Assembly (NCBI RefSeq): GCF_000003815.2
Contig: NC_049989.1
Span: 18,763,545 to 18,827,544, forward strand
Source of the DNA: Branchiostoma floridae
Taxonomy: Eukaryota; Chordata; Leptocardii; Amphioxiformes; Branchiostomatidae
Direction: 5' to 3'
Length of the DNA: 64,000 nucleotides
Positions 21,466 to 32,352 of this stretch are shown here, piece after piece. Positions within the stretch are counted from its first letter, which is position 1, and every line of letters starts with the position of its first letter. A program made the translations under genes and the position numbers. Under the pieces are notes generated by a model that saw only the letters and a program-made list of their open reading frames with translations, did no database searches and was not told the DNA's origin.

Positions 21466-22049
21466 AAAGTAGCTTAATGCAAGAGATGCACGAGAAAACG
21501 TCGCACTATAAATATGTAGAAAGATAAATAAATAAATATGCATTACGGCTGTAAAGTATCCGTGCACAAATGCATCTTGATGTCAAATCAAATTTAACAT
21601 ACTTAAATGTGTTCATCAAATGATGTTCTAGGGCAACGTTTCTAGTGTCTGGTATCTGCATAGTACTGCGAAAATCATTAAGTTACAGGCCCAGGTAGAA
21701 ATATGACAGGTAAATGCACGAGTCCGGACCTCTACCTGTATTGGTACCCGATGTTACGTTTAGGTACACAGTCTTGATATCTTTATTATTAACAATGGTG
21801 ATTGGACCTAGTAGTTCACCATGTTTCATCATATTATACACGACAGATTGCTCTTAGTAAAGACAAGTAGTAGATGTATTTTATGGAAGTTTGGCTTTTA
21901 ACTTTTCCTTTTATCATTTTTCCACCACGCCTGCAACGTTTGCTGTCTCTGTGTAATCAATCTTCTTCTCTTCTCTTCTTTCTTCTGAGTCTGCCAACTG
22001 CAACTTCCTGAAGATTCTGTAGCCTATACACAGACTCTAAGATTTGCAC

Positions 22050-22465
22050 CATCCCACACCGGGGTATGCCCCTACTCTTTTTCGAAAGGCGTGGTGGGTT
22101 CTTTAACGTGCTTGGGGTGTGGCTCTCCTCAAACATGTGACCTCCATTAAACGTCCTATCCGAGGGACGGCCCTAACCGAACACGGCACGAAAACTGATA
22201 TTCAAGCAGCGCTTAAACCTAACGTAAAGGACACTTAAATGCACACAAAAAATGCACAAGAGTGCAATTAAGTATCCTTTACGTTAGGTTTAAGCGTGCT
22301 TAGATATCAGTTTTCGTGCTGTGGAAGCTAGGTACTCATTTTCACTCGAATAAAGTGAGGAAAGCCGTGTAAAGTACCTTCCTAATGGGCTCAATATCAA
22401 TGGCACGGCAGGATTCGAACTCGAGACCCCTCGGTCCTGAGCCAAATACGCTGCCACGCAATCCA
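22050..22465 (-). mobile_element. tRNA-derived SINE, minus strand, split by a foldback MITE
   Basis: On the minus strand a head with B box GAGTTCGAATCC (plus GGATTCGAACTC at 22411-22422) and an A-box-like GTGGCAGCG leads into the body: CGGCTTTCCTCAC-like, AAAATGAGTACCTAGCTTC, then after the insertion GGTCACATGTTTGAGGAGAG and GCACGTTAAAGAACCC. The 142-bp insertion at 22182-22323 splits it. Confidence 0.8.
22182..22323. mobile_element. Near-perfect foldback MITE nested in a SINE
   Basis: CACGGCACGAAAACTGATAT and ATATCAGTTTTCGTGCTGTG are the ends. The complementarity continues through GCGCTTAAACCTAACGTAAA / TTTACGTTAGGTTTAAGCG to a short loop. GAA on both sides (22179-22181, 22324-22326) is a possible 3-bp target duplication, and removing one copy restores the SINE body. 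Confidence 0.88.
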
Positions 22466-22941
22466 AACTATAATACACACTCATATGCAGTCTTGCCGGT
22501 GACTAGACGTCTAAAAGGCTGTGGGCGGCCCCTCCGACTTTCCACATCTACTTGTTGCCTTATTACGGAGGCGGTATCGAAACTACCAGAAGTAACTTCC
22601 AAATTACTGCCTAAAAACAAACCAGATTAGAATACCAATGATCCTATTAGTAGGCTAAAACCATTCCAGTCTATGTAGGCTCCATGGAGATAAAAAGTTG
22701 ATATGACTTCAAGAGTAAAAGTTAGTCCAAATGTGAACTCACTTATGTGGGCCGTGAAACTTGACAAACATTTAGGTCGGTTTTCCTTATCCCTGACGTA
22801 AGGTACCAGCACGTAATGGATCCACGCACATATGAGTGCTTCAAACGCATCATGTACATAGGTACAAGTGTGATTGGAATGCATGCGCTACTTCCTCCTT
22901 TACCAACGGGTAGATCGTCATATTCCTACATATTGATTTTT

Positions 22942-23195
22942 TTATTGTAACATATAATCACATAACATGATGGCGACACACTCAAGCTCGACAACACTCT
23001 TATTTTCGTGCCGTCATCAAAAACAAACTGAGAGAACAGACTAACATTGGAATAATTACAGACAAGCAAAGCATATAACAAGGGTAATGGAGGGTATAAC
23101 CATATAACGAAATCATAGAATATAACAAAAATACATTTGCATACAGGTGGATTACAGACAGATGCTCCGGGTAGGATAGAAGTTAAGTTATTCAA
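22942..23195 (-). mobile_element. 5'-truncated LINE copy with 12-bp target duplication
   Basis: Flanked by ATATTGATTTTT at 22930-22941 and 23196-23207. The minus strand ends with GTTACAATAAAAAAA, the hallmark of target-primed retroposition. A stem (GATGACGGCAC / GTGTCGCCATC) precedes the tail. Only the 3' end of the element is present. Confidence 0.75.
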
Positions 23196-24129
23196 ATATT
23201 GATTTTTCAAAGTGGAGAGGTTCTAACGTCAATGCTAATGAGCCGAAAGCTTTCCCGTCCACGCAGGCGATGTGTCGACAGCACAGTGATGTGTATGCAC
23301 GACACAAGAGTAGAAAATTGGATCAGATGTGAACTCGTGCAAGAGGGGCACTACAACTTGACAAAGTTTAGTACCACTGCGTTGGTTTTTCTATCTGACT
23401 GTCTACTAGTATCTACTAGTATCCATTATGGCATGTACACGACGTAAATTGTCCTCGTACGTGTGTTTGAAACGCAGCATGAAAATACTTAAATCAGACT
23501 TTTACTTAAGTGTTTTTATTAATGGAGATGGGATGTTCACATCTATATGAATATCTAACATGGAGAAAAAATTATCACACCGAAATTTACCTTCTAAATT
23601 TTCAATTTGTTTTATTTTTCTTAACGTCTTCAGTCACGTTTACATAGTCACCACAGCAAGGCAATGCATTGTAACCCCAAGGCTAGACTGTAACTGTTGC
23701 TTCATGACGAATGCGGTTTCGAAATTACCAGTCTCAACCATAATTATCTTATCACTCAGTAGTCAAATTATGTCTATGCTTAAATCTTTATAACAGATGT
23801 GGTACTTCTCATGTTACACCTCCTAATTCACGTAGAGGGCTGAGTGTAATGCCATGCTGTAGAAGCTCTTATTAAATCATTGAAAATAGGCCAAAATGCG
23901 TCAATCCAATCTAACTACAAAACATATCGACTGGCGCCAGTCGAGTCATACACGCGCCCTGAAATTGAGTTCTACATATAGAAGACACAAAGCCTTCGTA
24001 TAGAAACCGATGTACAAAGATAATGCAAACTGCAAACATCAAAAATTTGAAAATGAATAGGTGAGCCTGTAGACAGTCACACCTAAGAGTAATATAACAT
24101 CGTAACCTAGTTTGAATTTATAAAAGCCT

Positions 24130-24726
24130 ATAGAGAAATGATGGGCATACATTCATCTGTCCGTCTTTCCATCTATTCATTCAGTTAATCCATTTATCCA
24201 TTCCTTTTTCTTTCATTCTCATTGATTCTCATATACGGACTTTCCGACTAGCAATAAGTATGGGAGTCATATCTACAGAAGTTATCATTTGTTCATTCAT
24301 TCATTCATTCATTCATTCATTCATTCATCCATCCATTCCATCAAGAATCAGTAACGACTTTAACTCACAGAGCGCCTCTCCCAGTTACCATGGAAACAGT
24401 ACCCATGTCTCTAGAAGAGAGATGGGCATGTACTCATCCATCCATCCCTCTATTCATCCACCCCTCCATCCATCCATCCATCCATCCACCCATCCATCTA
24501 TCCATCTATTCATCCATCCATCCACCCATCCATCCATCCATCCATCCATCCACCCATCCATCCATCCATCCGTCCATCCGTCCATCCATTCAATCAAGTA
24601 GTAACGACGTTAACTAACAGAGCGCCACCCCCAGTAACCAAGGCAACGGTATTCATTTCTCCAGGAGAGAGATGAGCATGTACTCATCCATCCTTCCATT
24701 CTTCAATCCATCCATCCGTCCGTCCG

Positions 24727-24759
<33 letters not shown>

Positions 24760-24815
24760 CCATCCACCCACCCATCCATCCATCCATCCATCCATCCATC
24801 TCCCCATCCATCCAT

Positions 24816-24851
<36 letters not shown>

Positions 24852-25320
24852 CCATCCATCCATCCATCCACCCATCCATCCATCCATCCATCCTTCCATC
24901 CATCCATCCATTCCNNNNNNNNNNNNNNNNNNNNNNNNNNNNNNNNNNNNNNNNNNNNNNNNNNNNNNNNNNNNNNNNNNNNNNNNNNNNNNNNNNNNNN
25001 NNNNNNNNNNNNNNCATCCATCCATCCATCCATCCATCCATCCATCCATCCATCCATCCATCCATCCATCCTTCCATCCATGTATTCATTCATTCATTCG
25101 TTCATTCATAAGAAAACGTGTAACTCACATAGCGCCTCCCCCAGCAGCCACGGAAATGGCACCCATGTCTCCAGAAGAGAGATCGGCATGTACTCATCCA
25201 TCCTTCCATTCCTCAATCCATCCATCCGTCCGTCCGTCCATCCATCCATCCATCCATCCATCCATCCATCCATCCATCCATCCATCCTTCCATCCATGTA
25301 TTCATTCATTCATTCGTTCA
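24130..25320 (-). repeat. Exon-1 donor edge copied three times within (ATCC)n / (ATTC)n
   Basis: Blocks at about 24364-24435, 24613-24680 and 25125-25195 repeat the last ~70 bp of GPCR exon 1 with its donor, separated by long ATCC/ATTC microsatellites. The 25125 copy is nearly identical to the real exon end, offset by 216 bp. On the minus strand it reads [18 protein letters not shown] and keeps the GTGAGT donor. The 24364 copy keeps GTGAGT; the 24613 copy has GTTAGT. A fourth trace may exist near 24135. A 100-bp gap lies inside, so the true copy number is unknown. Met-Asp-Gly-Trp open frames arise from the microsatellite. Confidence 0.9.
24915..25014. other. Assembly gap (100 N)
   Basis: Run of 100 N inside (ATCC)n, likely an unresolved repeat of unknown true length. 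Confidence 0.99.
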
Positions 25321-25344
25321 TTCATAAGAAAACGTGTAACTCAC

Positions 25345-25738
25345 ATAGCGCCTCCCCCAGCAGCCATGGAAACGGCACCCATGTCTCCAGTAGAGAGATG
25401 GGCATGCAGACCAGCAGCACGAGCAGGTCCGCCACGCTGAGGTTCAGCAGGAAGAAGTTGGTTGCCGTGCGGAGCTCCTTCACCCCGCACACCGACACGC
25501 CCACCGCGATGTTCCCCACCACGCCGACCAGGAACACCACCCCGTACACGGCGCTGACGGCCAGCAGGTCCGCCCGGGGTAGGAAGGGCGCCGCGGTGCC
25601 CCAGCCATCATCCGCCGCGCCCCAGCCGTCCTCAAACAGCCACGCCAGGCTGGCGTTCAGGGAGGCTTCGGACAGGTTCAGGGTCTCCAAGTACTCCATA
25701 TCGAGATCTGCGAATGGTGAAGACATCCAGGTAAACAA
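25345..25738 (-). CDS. Rhodopsin-class GPCR (paralogue 2), exon 1: N-terminus, TM1-TM2
   Basis: Encodes an acidic extracellular N-terminus with sequons at N21 and N28, TM1 (about residues 58-83, with the GN motif), a short loop, and TM2 with LNLSVADLLVLLVCMP (Asp104). It ends at Leu131 plus one base before the donor GTGAGT at 25344. Phase 1 fits exon 2 and makes the TM3 Cys132-Lys133. With exons 2-4 the protein is about 388 aa, normal for the class. The Met at 25738 is the first in frame. Met14 (25699) is possible, because an acceptor-like ATTCGCAG lies just upstream of it. Membership of the same gene across a 13.5-kb intron is inferred from phase, motif continuity and the lack of another TM1-TM2 exon. 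Confidence 0.8.
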
Positions 25739-25944
25739 TATCTACGGGAAATACTCGCGATCGAGATCAAGAGATCATCATCTTCAGTAATAATATAACC
25801 AACGGAACTAACTAAAGACAGACCTCTAAGACAGAGAACTAGGACCATTGTGGCTCGAAATAAAACTACGGGAGCCAGGGAAGCTCGCGATGGGTAGCAT
25901 AAGGTGGGGTGTGCATATTCAAGCCCTTTGAGGTCCATATGGAA

Positions 25945-26220
25945 GTTTTAGCTTCTACCAGGCTCCTCATGTCGCTGGAAAAATAATNNNNNNNNNNNNN
26001 NNNNNNNNNNNNNNNNNNNNNNNNNNNNNNNNNNNNNNNNNNNNNNNNNNNNNNNNNNNNNNNNNNNNNNNNNNNNNNNNNNNNNNNTAACATGCGAGCG
26101 AAGTAAGCCGGTTGCAACCGTACTCGCTCGGACAGCTAACTCCTCTGGCATAATTTGTGTCTATATATTTTCTAATTTTTCCCATTTTCTGGCGACCTGT
26201 GGAGCCTGGTAGAGGCTAAG
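25945..26220. mobile_element. Foldback MITE containing an assembly gap
   Basis: AGCTTCTACCAGGCTCCTCA with GTCGCTGGAAAA at the left pairs with TTTTCTGGCGACCTGTGGAG and CCTGGTAGAGGCT at the right. The centre is lost to the gap at 25988-26087. Confidence 0.75.
25988..26087. other. Assembly gap (100 N)
   Basis: Run of 100 N within a foldback element. Confidence 0.99.
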
Positions 26221-26660
26221 AATCCCATCCGGACCTCACACGGACTTGAATATGTACGCACGTGTGATCCCGGTTATAAGGCGGAGAGACTTCAGGAAAT
26301 GCTGGATGGTGTCCAGACCACTGCAGCAGCAGAACACAGTGGACTTCTACTAACGCCCTTCTTGTTGCTTATCTATCCACTACAGACGTTAGGTCCATGC
26401 ATGGCTTAGAGCTATTGAACATAACTTCGCTTCAACGTTTCAACGCCAGTCTAAAGTCTTCCTTAAGTGCATAATCAAACTTAAATCAAAGATTTTCATG
26501 AATAGAAAAGTCTTTGCCTTGAATCCATAACGTCCAGACCTTAGACTGAAGGTGAAACAATTCAACGAAGACGAAAAGATGTGAAGGTGAAAATGTATAC
26601 AGCTCACAAATACGGGTCTCCACAGATGAGTGGCCAGCTAAAGCTCAAAAGTACCTGCTA
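26221..26660. other. Intergenic DNA without recognisable features
   Basis: Nothing coding or repeated was recognised upstream of the GPCR exon 1. No TATA or initiator could be tied to its transcription start. Confidence 0.45.
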
Positions 26661-26662
26661 CT

Positions 26663-26874
26663 TAAGGCTGACGTCACATATCAAAACTGGGGCCCGGCTG
26701 GGCAGCTTTTGGGAACGAAAAGTATGAGATAAAAGACACCAAACTACACAACACGTAAACAGAGTAGTCGTGGGTATTATTCGTGTATATTTTTACGTAT
26801 ACATTTCTATTTTTCGTTCCAAAAAGCTGCCCGGCCGGGTCCCTGGAAATGTGACGTAAGCCTAAACCGGTTGA
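26663..26874. mobile_element. Foldback MITE, GGGCCCGGC family
   Basis: Left AGGCTGACGTCACAT with GGCCCGGCTGGGCAGCTTTT, right AAAAAGCTGCCCGGCCGGGT with ATGTGACGTAAGCCT. The interior has AAACTACACAACACGTAA and GTGTATATTTTTACGTATAC. Relatives occur at 32147-32352, 33843-34345 and 35600-35815. Confidence 0.85.
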
Positions 26875-27307
26875 AGACGCTCGAGGGAACGTGTAAGGCC
26901 ATTGGTACTGACCGCAACGGAAAGCTAATTCAAAGTGATATCGATTAGCTCACTGGATGCTGGCCGTGACAAAGATGACAGACGCTATGGACAGTTTTAC
27001 ACGGGTTCATTGTACCGTGGATATTACCCTAGCACTTATGCCTAGCTCTAACGCCTCTCTTCTGAGACAACCCCGCTGTCAAAGACCACCAGTTGCCAAA
27101 GAAAGCATTTACCCTTATCAAGACATAGAGTAGAAACGTTCTTGAGAAGAAGAAAGAATCGCTTACCATTACCAGTAGGTGTATGGTTGAGTGCTACGTG
27201 TTCTTATACATGCATCACAGGCAAATCCTTAACGGTTGAATGTGGCTGCTGTGCAACACTAACCAAGCATCAACTGAATCACAAGATGTTGTAAGTTGTA
27301 AGTTGAA

Positions 27308-27523
27308 ATCAACGCTAGTTCACCTTTATCCGCGGGTTAACCCATATCCGTTGTTTTCAAAATCTAAAAGAATTTAGGGAAACTAAGTCGACAGATGATG
27401 GTTTCAAATTTCAATATCAGTAAGATGTTTAAAACCAATATCCGTAGACTTGATATCCCCAAATTCCCTGTCTTTAACAACGGATATAGGTTGACCCAAG
27501 GATAAAGGTGAACTGACGTTACA
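27308..27523. mobile_element. Foldback MITE
   Basis: AGTTCACCTTTATCCGCGGG with TTAACCCATATCCGTTGTT pairs with AACAACGGATATAGGTTGAC and CCAAGGATAAAGGTGAACT. About 216 bp, no coding capacity. Confidence 0.87.
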
Positions 27524-27789
27524 TAAATCGCATCACGTACCTTCGAACAGCGACATGGCCGTTGAACACTGCAGTTCCCTAATGGAAGTAGCGCGCTCGA
27601 GTCGCGAACCTCGGCAAAAAAAGTCGTCTGAGACGCTGCAGCTCGTGCGTGGGAAGAGAAGTCCCCGTCTGGATTGGCTGGTACTTTGTGCGCAGACTGT
27701 GGGTCAGGCGGATGAAACCACGCACTTGTTGTGGCGGGGGTGAGGTTTTCCTAAGAACGAGAAGTATCAACGAAGTAAGACGCGCGGTT

Positions 27790-28275
27790 AGTCCACGTGC
27801 CTGGCCTGGTTGTGTCGTCGTTACATAAGGCAACAACTTACGAGCTTCGAGAAACTTCCAAGACAATTTCTAGATGCAGATATTGTTAGATATACGATAT
27901 TGAGGAGGGACCTGAAGCATTTGGTCAAAGGTGGCTTCTGGAAAGTTCTTAGAGTTCTGTCGTCTGCCGCAAGATTTGATATGCTTGTATTTTACTTGCA
28001 TGTGTTAGCTCATCTTTTGTTACCTTTAATATGAATAGTACATCAATGTTGTGTCGTCGTTACATAGGCAGCGACTTACGAGTTTCGGGAAACTCTCAGG
28101 ACAATTTCTAGATACAGATTTGCGATATTGAGGTTGCACCTGAAGGTGTCTTGGATTTGGTCGAAGACGGCTTCTGGAAAGTTCTTAGAGTTCTGTCGTC
28201 TGCCGCAAGACTTAAAATCCTTGTAGTTTGCATATCTGCTCATCTTTTGTCCGTTTATTTCTGTATTCTGTTACC
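27790..28275. repeat. Tandem duplication (~245 and ~225 bp)
   Basis: GTTGTGTCGTCGTTACATA, CAATTTCTAGAT, GGCTTCTGGAAAGTTCTTAG and AGTTCTGTCGTCTGCCGCAA occur in both copies (about 27805-28045 and 28050-28275). A much older third copy lies at 29566-29800 (GTCCACGTGCCCAG, GTCGTTACACAAC, CGCCTTCTGGAA). Confidence 0.8.
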
Positions 28276-28469
28276 AGGGTATGCTGCAAATTTGAATGAA
28301 TAAATGAATTTGCAAAACAAGCCTTATATTCAAGGAAGCAAATTCTAAAACTTATACTTCGCGTTACAATCACTGCTTATCACTCTCGCTTCTAGAGAGT
28401 AGAGAGTCATTAAAGATAGTCGTAATTTGTGGCCATGAGTCTGAAATCAGGTTAAGGATCCTCCAGAGG

Positions 28470-28806
28470 AAATGACACATGGTGATTTATTCAATCCACC
28501 TACTGTCACAAGGAATATCAATGATCGTCGGCATATCTCTCTTGCTGGTACAGAAAACGATATTTTCCATATATTGCTCTCATGTTCAACTCATATATCC
28601 GTCTACGTAGGCCGGTTTCTTTATAATGTATTTCAAATGTGAGACCAGATTACTCATACATAGCTGTACTGTTACCGACAATGTTTTGTTGTTATTTTGT
28701 ATGTAGCCTCTTAGTACTATTGTCTGTATAGCTATTAATTGTTATTAGTTGCCATACATTGTACCTTGTGCGATTGTTGAGCAAATAAAATTCATTCATT
28801 CATTCA
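28470..28806 (+). mobile_element. LINE 3' end with (ATTC)n tail
   Basis: Reads GTENDIFHILLSCSTH, the Glu/His/Cys pattern of the zinc-binding C-terminus of non-LTR reverse transcriptases. An AT-rich 3' UTR follows and ends GAGCAAATAAAATTCATTCA. The short ATTC repeat as 3' terminus is typical of CR1-like elements. The 5' part is lost. Confidence 0.7.
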
Positions 28807-29565
28807 TACAACATCACAGCACGAAGAGCTGGCACCATGCTGTTCTGTCGCCTGGTAAATATTAGCATGGTTATATAAGAAGTATTTTGTCTTAATTATT
28901 TCCCGCAATATAACATAACTTATTAAAAAGCTGATAACCTCTGGTAACCTCTAAAGATTCAGATGCACGTAGAGGGTAGTTAAACACCTTTTAGGCTTGA
29001 TAATCACCATTTATTTATTGCTTTGGCTGACTCAAACAGACATGATTGGCTAAGGTTGTCCAACAGCATTGCTACTATCAAGGGCTGAGGAAAAATACAA
29101 AGAACACACATCCAATAAGTAGCAGAATAAAATTGCAGTGAAAATTACATCGTATTGTAGTACATATGCTAAATACAAATTACGATACTAATTATCGTAA
29201 TTTATATGCAATTCTGGGATGAGATATATTGAGAGAATATCTTTTGTCGACATCTTGATAGCATATCTTAAAAGGAATCTCATATTGCTTTTTCATGTTT
29301 ACTTAACTTTGCCAGATTTATACGTTTGTCGTAAATTGGACGGCACTGACTTACACTTAATATCAAGATGCAATAACTCCTAACGACGAACACACCTGTC
29401 ATGAACAATCTTATCTTTAGTGGTAAGATTATCTTCTATGTGAAAGAGACAGACAATCAACCGAGCAGAGAATCATCTGTTTTGTTGATAATGTTCAAAT
29501 GTTCGCGTAAAGATTCTGTACGAATCATCTAGAATGTAGAATCCGTCATGCGTAACGCACGACCC
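28807..29565. other. Intergenic DNA without recognisable features
   Basis: AT-rich, no gene or repeat family recognised. Confidence 0.45.
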
Positions 29566-29800
29566 GTCCACGTGCCCAGCCCTGCTCAGTCGTTACACAA
29601 CTTGAAGGAAGTTGCACAACGGGAAATTGGCTCTTTTAGAAAGGCACCGAGTCGACTTTTAGATGTGAAGTTTGATATTGACCACTTACATAACCCGGAA
29701 ACTAGGTGGGTTTGAAAAAAGGGCCACAGCTTTCAAATGCTAATCTAGATATCGTTGTGTACACTGTCGTGGATTTAGATAATTGAAGACGCCTTCTGGA
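29566..29800. repeat. Diverged copy of the 27.8-28.3-kb repeat
   Basis: Shares the order GTCCACGTGCC, CGTTACACAA, ACTTTTAGATGTGAAG and GACGCCTTCTGGAA with the tandem pair at 27790-28275, at much lower identity. Confidence 0.5.
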
Positions 29801-29952
29801 ATATTCATTTAATTATCTATTCAGCTTCACCTCCTGTAGCTAGTTTTATGCAGCTTAAATGTGAAGGTTGTTATCATACCCTTTTGTGTTTATATTTGCG
29901 CGCCGACCACGTATGGTGGATTATGATAAAGATCTTATATTACCCCCGTATG

Positions 29953-30052
29953 NNNNNNNNNNNNNNNNNNNNNNNNNNNNNNNNNNNNNNNNNNNNNNNN
30001 NNNNNNNNNNNNNNNNNNNNNNNNNNNNNNNNNNNNNNNNNNNNNNNNNNNN
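29953..30052. other. Assembly gap (100 N)
   Basis: Run of 100 N. Confidence 0.99.
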
Positions 30053-30755
30053 GCTAGATGCATGATTACACCTAATCGTGAGAGATGAGTGCCTTAATAT
30101 GCCTCATCAATCATATGGTAAAGGAAAGCGTTTGATTAATTACCATGACTGTTCCGGCTTCTAGACGGCTTTGTTTCCCTGCCCTTGTGCAATCTGACTC
30201 GTGCCGCAGATTATTATAATTCACTTTACCTTAAGTGTCTAAGCCGAAAGGTTTTTGAAAAGAACGTGGATTGATTAGATTTAAAAATCTATAGCTGGTT
30301 GAGAGTCCTGACGGGGATACTAGGCAGGTAGACAGGCAGGATGCCAAACACTGCCTTTAGAGCATGGCGGTTGCTCGATTCAACTGCTTCGAGATTTGTT
30401 GGTTCCAACTGAGCGAAGATTTGCGTAACGGGCTTTTTTTTGTCTGAAGATGTCAGCGTCTTTGTCCTTTAGCTGTGAAGGTGCCGCCACTGGTAAAATG
30501 GTGATGGAGATAATTCTCACAAGAATAACCATAACCTTCATCGTCTGTTACGCTCTCTGCCAGAGTTTCAGCACTATAGAATGCTATCAGTGCCAGGGTT
30601 GGCTGCTGACCTCCAAAAAGAACCCCCCCCCCCCCCCCCAACAAGGCCGAAGTCCCTAACTTTCCGGGGTTCGTGCGCTACGCGCAAAGTTGCTACTTCG
30701 GGGGAATACGCTATCCCGGATTATCCAGGTGCCGCACACAGGACATGTATATATG

Positions 30756-30936
30756 TGCCCGATATTGAAGAACTTTATTGCACGACAATTGTACATGGTA
30801 CAAAGTATGGCAACAACTATTACATAAAGTACAAAATAGAGGTATAGTATAAAGCTTAACATCATAGTTAACCTAACAATATGGGCTAATATGCATAATT
30901 CATTCATATAGTATCATAATGAAGTAGGCTAATCAT
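30756..30936 (-). repeat. Dispersed repeat, likely retroelement 3' end (copy 1)
   Basis: GAACTTTATTGCACGACAAT, AAAGTACAAAATAG and a GGGCTAA...AATCAT end recur at 35341-35513. On the minus strand both end in TGTCGTGCAATAAAGTTC, suggesting a retroelement 3' terminus. A C-run lies at 30620-30637, and a SINE-like stretch at 30640-30740 was not resolved. Confidence 0.65.
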
Positions 30937-31029
30937 TATATCCGGGTTTGGCAGTAAAGTGAAGGTGCGTAAAATACAAGTTTCCTGTCATTCTGACGCA
31001 GTAAAATCATCTATTTGGGACAGTCGGTA

Positions 31030-31640
31030 TTCTTCTCATGAAGTTACGTACAGCCCAAAGCATGGGTCAGAGTTCGGGGTCAGATTGGGTCATTGAGTCT
31101 TATGGGACGCATGCAGTAGACGTGCACTATTTATGTATTAGCTGTCATTCTAACTGTGTCTCTCTTGTCTCAGTCATTCATAGAGTTCACTCAATGGTTG
31201 CCTTGAAGCATGGCGGTTGTTTGTTACCACTGGAGTTCAACGCCGTGTAAAAACGAGATTTAGTAGTTTCTAACGAGTGATGATTAGCTTAATTGTGAAA
31301 ATAAATGTCACTTTTATCTTCGAGAACATGGCATCTGCTTGTTACCACAGTGCTATAGCCCCCTCTGGCCAGCTTTACTCCTTGACCAGCGTTAATACTC
31401 TCTTATGCCACCAGGAATCTGCTAGAAGATTACTGTCTGTCGTGAAGCGAATATAATGAAAGGACAAGCTTCGAGTCATGCTCACGCAGTTAACCCAGCG
31501 ATGCGGAACAGACTGTATTCTCCACATCCAGTTACGTACAGCCTAAAGCACGGGGCAAAGGTCAGAGCGGTCATCTGATTGCTAGTACGTACGTATGCAC
31601 TACTTGCATATCAATTATCGTTCGAAGGAGCTTCCTCAAG
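31030..31640. repeat. Diverged duplication (~490 bp apart)
   Basis: AGTTACGTACAGCCCAAAGC with GGTCAGAGTTCGG (31042) recurs as AGTTACGTACAGCCTAAAGC with GGTCAGAGCGG (31531). Both are followed by GACGTGCACTA / CGTATGCACTA. Also CATGGCGGTTGTTTGTTACC (31209) resembles CATGGCATCTGCTTGTTACC (31327). Confidence 0.6.
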
Positions 31641-31849
31641 AAGACTTTATCTACGACTTGTACATGTAAGTGTTAAAGGCTAGAATTGCGCCGCATCGAG
31701 TCAGGCTCTAAAGGCTACAAACAAGGACGTTATATACAAGGTTATATGCCGTCCTTGCTCCAACGTACCTCAAGAGTACCTCAAACCAGTGTGATAGGTG
31801 CTTAATGTTACGAACGTTCTAGTCCAGTGATTAGTCCCTGATTAGTCCC

Positions 31850-31972
31850 GTATTGTTTTCTATTATCATTTCAGGTTTGGGAGGACAACTTGTAAAGGTG
31901 TTGATACACCTGTTTTGTCCTCCCTTCCACTTGTTTTTGCATGTGGTAAATTCAAATAAAGAAATAAAGAAT
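31850..31972 (+). mobile_element. LINE 3' tail with nested stem-loop
   Basis: GGGAGGACAA (31879-31888) pairs with TTGTCCTCCC (31915-31924), enclosing AGGTGT / ACACCT. The tail AATTCAAATAAAGAAATAAAG follows. Only the 3' UTR is left. Confidence 0.7.
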
Positions 31973-32146
31973 CTAATGATAAGGAGTCTAAGACCCTGAT
32001 GGCCGCCCCAACATTCTCACCACTCAAACGCAGTCCTTGTGGCACAGTCGGGGAGCTTTGATTGTACGCACTTGTTAGTGGCCAGAAGGTCGCCGAATTT
32101 AGAACGGCTCAAGAGTATTATTTACCTGAATATTCTATCCAGCACA

Positions 32147-32352
32147 TTAGGCTTAGGTCCCGTTTCCAAACCAAGACCCGACGGGGATGTTTGCGAAAGC
32201 AAGAAATAAAAGTGTTTATCAAAGAATATACACAAATTGTATTCGTGACCATTTTTAATGTTTATTGTGTTTTGTTACCTTTTATATAATATTTCACAAT
32301 GTTTCTGAAAACTACCTCGCCGGGCCCCAGGTTGGGTATTGGGACCTAAGCT
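32147..32352. mobile_element. Foldback MITE, GGGCCCGGC family
   Basis: TTAGGCTTAGGTCCCGTTTC with CAAGACCCGACGGGG pairs with CGCCGGGCCCCAGGTTGGG and TTGGGACCTAAGCTTAAG. The interior (GAATATACACAAATTG) matches the 26663 relative. Confidence 0.75.

Noticed and set aside
24672-25790. Long Ser/Ile/His/Pro or Met/Asp/Gly/Trp open frames as a repeat protein
   Set aside because: They are translations of (ATCC)n microsatellite and an N gap; only the GPCR exon at 25345-25738 is coding-like.
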